Source of the DNA: Candidatus Aminicenantota bacterium
GTDB taxonomy: Bacteria; Acidobacteriota; Aminicenantia; Aminicenantales; Aminicenantaceae
Assembly (NCBI GenBank): GCA_011049545.1
Contig: DRHQ01000104.1
Span: forward strand, 1-52,700
DNA length: 52,700 nt
Reading direction: 5' to 3'
Shown: positions 49,824 through 52,700 of the stretch, piece by piece
How positions within the stretch are numbered: position 1 is the first letter of the stretch
Layout: each line of letters begins with the position of its first letter
Made by a program: the position numbers and the translations under genes
Notes under the pieces: model-generated
Seen by the model: the letters and a program-made list of their open reading frames with translations, nothing else
Told to the model about the DNA's origin: nothing
The model's database searches: none

Positions 49824-50405
49824 ATGAGGATAGAAGAGAAAAATAGCTTACTAAATCTTCCCAATATTCTCAGTCTCTTAAGGATTCTTCTTATTCCTGT
49901 CTTTCTGGCTTTAATGATCCGGGGAAAAATTATGGCAGCATCTGCTGTTTTCTTCTTTGCAGGCTTCACAGACGTCTTGGATGGCGCCGCAGCCCGACTC
50001 TTACATCAAAAAACAAAAATTGGCGCTTTACTTGATCCTGCAGGAGACAAATTACTCATGACCTCGGCTTTCATCGTTCTGGCTATTCCTTCTCTCAATT
50101 CTCCCCACATCATTCCTCTTTGGCTAACGATTGCTGTTATCAGCCGTGATCTGTTCATAGTCTCGAGTGCTTTCGCCCTCTACAAACTGCGAGGTCAAAA
50201 AACTTTTCTTCCCTCCTTCTGGGGAAAATCAAGCACGGTCTGTCAGTTCATAGTTTTGGTCCTCGTTCTTTTCTTCAACTCCTTCCAAATATCGTTCCCC
50301 TACTTACGGTTGCTCTATTTTTTGACTCTCGCACTCACTCTTCTTTCGGGAGCGCATTATTTCTACATTGGCTTCAAAATTATTTCCGTCCCCAAGAAAA
50401 GCTAA
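49824..50405 (+). CDS. CDP-alcohol phosphatidyltransferase (PgsA-like)
   Basis: A 193-residue membrane protein with the complete CDP-alcohol motif DG-x2-AR-x8-G-x3-D-x3-D: DGAAARLLHQKTKIGALLDP then AGD. Opening LNLPNILSLLRILLIPVFLA is typical of phosphatidylglycerophosphate synthases, which make the precursor of phosphatidylglycerol; a cardiolipin synthase of this type is the alternative. Four to five further transmembrane segments follow. It ends 22 bases before the M20 gene. Confidence 0.88.
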   Translation: MRIEEKNSLLNLPNILSLLRILLIPVFLALMIRGKIMAASAVFFFAGFTDVLDGAAARLLHQKTKIGALLDPAGDKLLMTSAFIVLAIPSLNSPHIIPLWLTIAVISRDLFIVSSAFALYKLRGQKTFLPSFWGKSSTVCQFIVLVLVLFFNSFQISFPYLRLLYFLTLALTLLSGAHYFYIGFKIISVPKKS

Positions 50406-50427
50406 ATTATGTATAAGGAGAATTCCT

Positions 50428-51657
50428 ATGACTAAAATGGAAAAGATAGCAAAGAGAATCGACAGCTACCGCAACGAAATGATAGATATGCAGATTAAAC
50501 TCTGTGCTAAGCCGTCCATCTCCCCGGCAATTGGAGGAGAAGGGGAAGTCGGGAAGGCAGAGATCTTGATTGATTTCCTAAAGAAAAACGGATTTAGCGA
50601 TATTGAGGTTATCAAGGCATCTGATCTTGAGGCTCCCTCTGGATATCGTCCGAATATTCTCAGCTTTTTCAAAGGGAAAAGCTCTTCCAAGACAATATGG
50701 ATAATGACGCATATGGACGTTGTTCCTCCTGGAGAATTGGCTCTGTGGAGAGGAGATCCATTCAAGGCCTGGGTGGAAGAAGGGAAAATTTACGGGCGGG
50801 GAGTTGAGGACAACCAGCAGGACATGGTGGCTTCTCTTTATGCCATTAAGGCGTTTCATGAGGAAGGCATTGAGCCGAATTATAATATAGGCATAGCCTT
50901 GGTAGCAGATGAGGAGACTGGAAGCGGGAAAGGGATTGAATATGTTCTCCATAATACCAACGCCTTTCGAAAACAGGACTTGATCATTGTTCCAGATGCG
51001 GGAAACGAAGATGGAACGATGATCGAAGTCGCCGAAAAAAGCCTTCTCTGGCTTAAATTTAAGACTTTGGGCAAGCAGGCCCACGGTTCTACTCCAGAAA
51101 AAGGGATCAACAGCTTCAAGGCCGCCTCTTTTCTGGTCACTGAGTTAAACAATCTCTATAGGATGTTCCCAGATAAAGATCCCCTATTTGATCCACCAAT
51201 CTCCACCTTTGAACCAACTAAGAAAGAATTTAATGTCCCTAATATTAATACAATACCAGGGGAAGATATTTTTTATATGGACAGCCGTATATTGCCAAGA
51301 TATACGATCGAAGAAGTTGAAGAGAAAATCAAAGAAATGATTGATAATATCCAAAATGAATTCAAGGTGAAAATAATCTTAGAGACGACTCAGAAGGCTC
51401 CCGCAGCCCCTCCGACTTCAGCAGATGCGCCAGTGGCCCAGGCTTTAAAGCGAGCGATTAAAGCAATCTACGGAAAAGAAGGAAAGGCTACCGGGATTGG
51501 AGGAGGAACAGTAGCAGCCCTCTTCAGAAGAGACAACTTCAGCGCAGTTTGCTGGGCTAAGGTCGATGACACTGCCCATCAGCCCAACGAATACTGCATT
51601 ATCGATAATATGATAGGCGACGCTAAAGTATTCGCGCACATTTTTCTACAAGAATAA
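50428..51657 (+). CDS. M20-family metallohydrolase (peptidase/deacylase)
   Basis: The protein has 409 residues from the ATG preceded by AAGGAG; a longer in-frame start would lie in the previous gene. Zinc motifs are IMTHMDVVPPGE with WRGDPF, YGRGVEDNQQDMVASLYAIKAF, and ADEETGSGKGIEYV (catalytic Glu). The dimerisation domain (HGSTPEKGINSFKAASF) is present. Members cut dipeptides or acyl groups (DapE, ArgE, carnosinase types). The neighbours do not decide among these. Confidence 0.92.
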   Translation: MTKMEKIAKRIDSYRNEMIDMQIKLCAKPSISPAIGGEGEVGKAEILIDFLKKNGFSDIEVIKASDLEAPSGYRPNILSFFKGKSSSKTIWIMTHMDVVPPGELALWRGDPFKAWVEEGKIYGRGVEDNQQDMVASLYAIKAFHEEGIEPNYNIGIALVADEETGSGKGIEYVLHNTNAFRKQDLIIVPDAGNEDGTMIEVAEKSLLWLKFKTLGKQAHGSTPEKGINSFKAASFLVTELNNLYRMFPDKDPLFDPPISTFEPTKKEFNVPNINTIPGEDIFYMDSRILPRYTIEEVEEKIKEMIDNIQNEFKVKIILETTQKAPAAPPTSADAPVAQALKRAIKAIYGKEGKATGIGGGTVAALFRRDNFSAVCWAKVDDTAHQPNEYCIIDNMIGDAKVFAHIFLQE

Positions 51658-51668
51658 AAAACAATATC

Positions 51669-51699
51669 TGTACGGGTTTGATAAATCAAATACCTACAA
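51669..51699. repeat. TGTAGG...TTGATTTATCAA palindromic element, copy 4
   Basis: The sequence starts TGTACGGGTTTGATAAATCA and ends with TACCTACA. Its two halves pair around TTTGATAAATCAAA with a few mismatches, making this the most complete palindrome of the four copies. It lies between the M20 gene and cutA. Confidence 0.65.
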
Positions 51700-51730
51700 A
51701 AAATTTCCAAACAGTTAAGGAGGCCAAAAA

Positions 51731-52051
51731 TTGAATAAATACATACTTGTTCTCACAACAGTTCCAGATGAAAAGACCGGCCATACAATAGCTGAGCAGT
51801 TAGTAAAAGAAAGGCTGTCTGCCTGCGTGACAGTCTCCGCAGCCTCGCAATCCTTTTACTGGTGGCAAGGGAAAATTTCAAACGAAAAAGAACACATTCT
51901 CTTCATTAAAACCAAAACCGCCCTCTTCACAGACCTTGAAAAAAAAATAGAAGAGATTCATCCGTATGAGGTCCCGGAAATTATTGCTCTTCCCTTTCTT
52001 GAGGGCTCTGCAAAATACTTGAATTGGATAGAAAAAGAAACAAAGGATTAA
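51731..52051 (+). CDS. cutA: Divalent-cation tolerance protein CutA
   Basis: The 106-residue protein has the CutA1 length and pattern: VLTTVPDEKTGHTIAEQLVK, LSACVTVSA, FYWWQGKISNEKE and IEEIHPYEVPEIIALP. It forms trimers and is linked to copper tolerance, with an unclear molecular role. A TTG start is chosen because AAGGAGG lies seven bases upstream. It meets the next gene tail to tail with a four-base overlap. Confidence 0.94.
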   Translation: MNKYILVLTTVPDEKTGHTIAEQLVKERLSACVTVSAASQSFYWWQGKISNEKEHILFIKTKTALFTDLEKKIEEIHPYEVPEIIALPFLEGSAKYLNWIEKETKD

Positions 52052-52700
52052 GAATATTTTCTCTGGATATTTTGGGCAACTTTTACAGTATTAAGATGGA
52101 TGGAAACTGTATCATTCACGTGGGTGGCATAACCTCCTGCAAAAAGAATAGCCACTGGAATGCGTAACTTACGGGCTTCCTCAATCACAATCCTGTCTCG
52201 CTCTCTGAGACCTTCAATAGTCAACCTCAAGCCTCCTAATTGATCCTTTTCATAAGGATCTGCCCCTGCAAGGTAAAAAATCAAATCAGGTTTAAAATCT
52301 TGATAGAGCCGGGGAAAGTTAGAACGGAGCTTTGACAGGTATTTTTCGTCTCCATCTCCGGTCCACAGGCCTACATCCACCGAGCTTGAAGGCTTTTGGG
52401 CGGGATAATTATCCATTTGATGGATAGAAAAGGTGAAGGCATAGTCTCTTTTGCTAAAAATAAAAGCGTTTCCATTCCCCTGATGGAGGTCACAATCAAC
52501 CACCATAACCTTTTCGACCTTCCCTTCCTTTTTCATTTTCTCTAAAGAAACTGCTACATCATTCAGAACACAAAAACCTTCCCCATGGTCAGGAAAAGCA
52601 TGATGAAATCCTCCCCCAATATGCACCGCTAATCCATCCTCTAATGCCTTTTCAGCAGTAAGAATTGTCCCTCCCACAAACAGGAAAGCAAATTTCAAAA
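52048..52700 (-). CDS. Histone-deacetylase-family hydrolase, 5' end missing
   Basis: About 216 C-terminal residues are present and the frame reaches the window end, so the N-terminus is lost. Zinc and catalytic motifs of the HDAC/acetylpolyamine amidohydrolase fold are intact: HIGGGFHHAFPDHGEGFCVL, VDCDLHQGNGNAF and LAGADPYEKDQLGGL. Bacterial members remove acetyl groups from lysine, polyamines or acetoin-related substrates. The apparent ATG close to the edge lies in mid-domain (GGTILTAEKALEDGLAVHI) and is not the start. Confidence 0.9.
   Translation of the reverse strand, partial: LKFAFLFVGGTILTAEKALEDGLAVHIGGGFHHAFPDHGEGFCVLNDVAVSLEKMKKEGKVEKVMVVDCDLHQGNGNAFIFSKRDYAFTFSIHQMDNYPAQKPSSSVDVGLWTGDGDEKYLSKLRSNFPRLYQDFKPDLIFYLAGADPYEKDQLGGLRLTIEGLRERDRIVIEEARKLRIPVAILFAGGYATHVNDTVSIHLNTVKVAQNIQRKYS

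Noticed and set aside
50368-50427. Longer N-terminus for the M20 hydrolase
   Set aside because: The first 20 residues overlap the phosphatidyltransferase gene and resemble its out-of-frame end; the ATG at 50428 has AAGGAG at good spacing.

Overview
The window is about 52.7 kb of a moderately AT-rich bacterial chromosome packed with short operons. Gene content points to an anaerobic, peptide-degrading, Gram-negative-type bacterium. There are several secreted or lipid-anchored peptidases (M1, gamma-glutamyltranspeptidase, isoaspartyl dipeptidase, M20), a flavin/iron-sulfur redox complex built from HydB/HydC-like modules, and a periplasmic adaptor. No respiratory oxidase or complete complex I is visible. 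The combination of DUF6305-like protein, TRAP permease and desuccinylase-like hydrolase, the sigma-54 regulators, and intergenic regions full of short 'GGGGACAGGC / GGGGCCTGGCCCC' hairpins reminds me of Candidatus Aminicenantota and related Acidobacteriota-like MAGs. That placement is inference and was not tested by a search.

Layout. 1-2.1 kb: histidine kinase (5' end missing) and NtrC-type partner. 2.1-4.7 kb: exported M1 aminopeptidase, opposite strand. 5.2-10.3 kb: promoter, long leader and a four-gene redox operon (NuoE-like, NuoF-like, short NuoG-like, FMN glutamate-synthase-like). 10.6-15.3 kb: M50 protease, trpS, scpA, scpB, ggt. 15.4-19.0 kb: DUF6305-like secreted protein, TRAP large permease, a 47-residue membrane protein and a zinc hydrolase, split by a repeat element. 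19.1-22.6 kb: ispH, rpsA, HU, HIT. 22.7-29.7 kb: acyl-CoA dehydrogenase, PpiD-like chaperone, PlsC-like acyltransferase, iadA and an NhaC antiporter. 29.8-34.9 kb: zinc-ribbon protein, second sigma-54 activator and a large TPR protein. 34.9-39.2 kb: the conserved ffh-rpsP-khpA-rimM-trmD-rplS-rnhB operon, in which rimM is frameshifted at an A10 run. 39.8-41.7 kb: accB-accC. 41.7-45.9 kb: LecA-like secreted protein, inositol monophosphatase, efflux adaptor, ABC ATPase and a Yip1 protein. 45.9-52.7 kb: DUF4388 remnant, miaA, hflX, TPR-SLH lipoprotein, pgsA-like, M20 hydrolase, cutA and a histone-deacetylase-like gene cut by the window end.

How it fits together. The peptidases, TRAP system and Na+/H+ antiporter suit import and fermentation of peptides and amino acids. 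The redox operon would balance NADH with another carrier: it pairs a diaphorase core resembling electron-bifurcating hydrogenases with a glutamate-synthase FMN barrel in place of a hydrogenase catalytic subunit. This is the best candidate for an undescribed system. The second theme is repeat DNA. A roughly 360-460 bp inverted-repeat element occurs three times; two copies carry near-perfect nested hairpins, and one copy provides the stop codon of a sigma-54 activator. Two additional palindromic families are scattered between genes. No tRNA, rRNA, CRISPR array, intact transposase or prophage was recognised.
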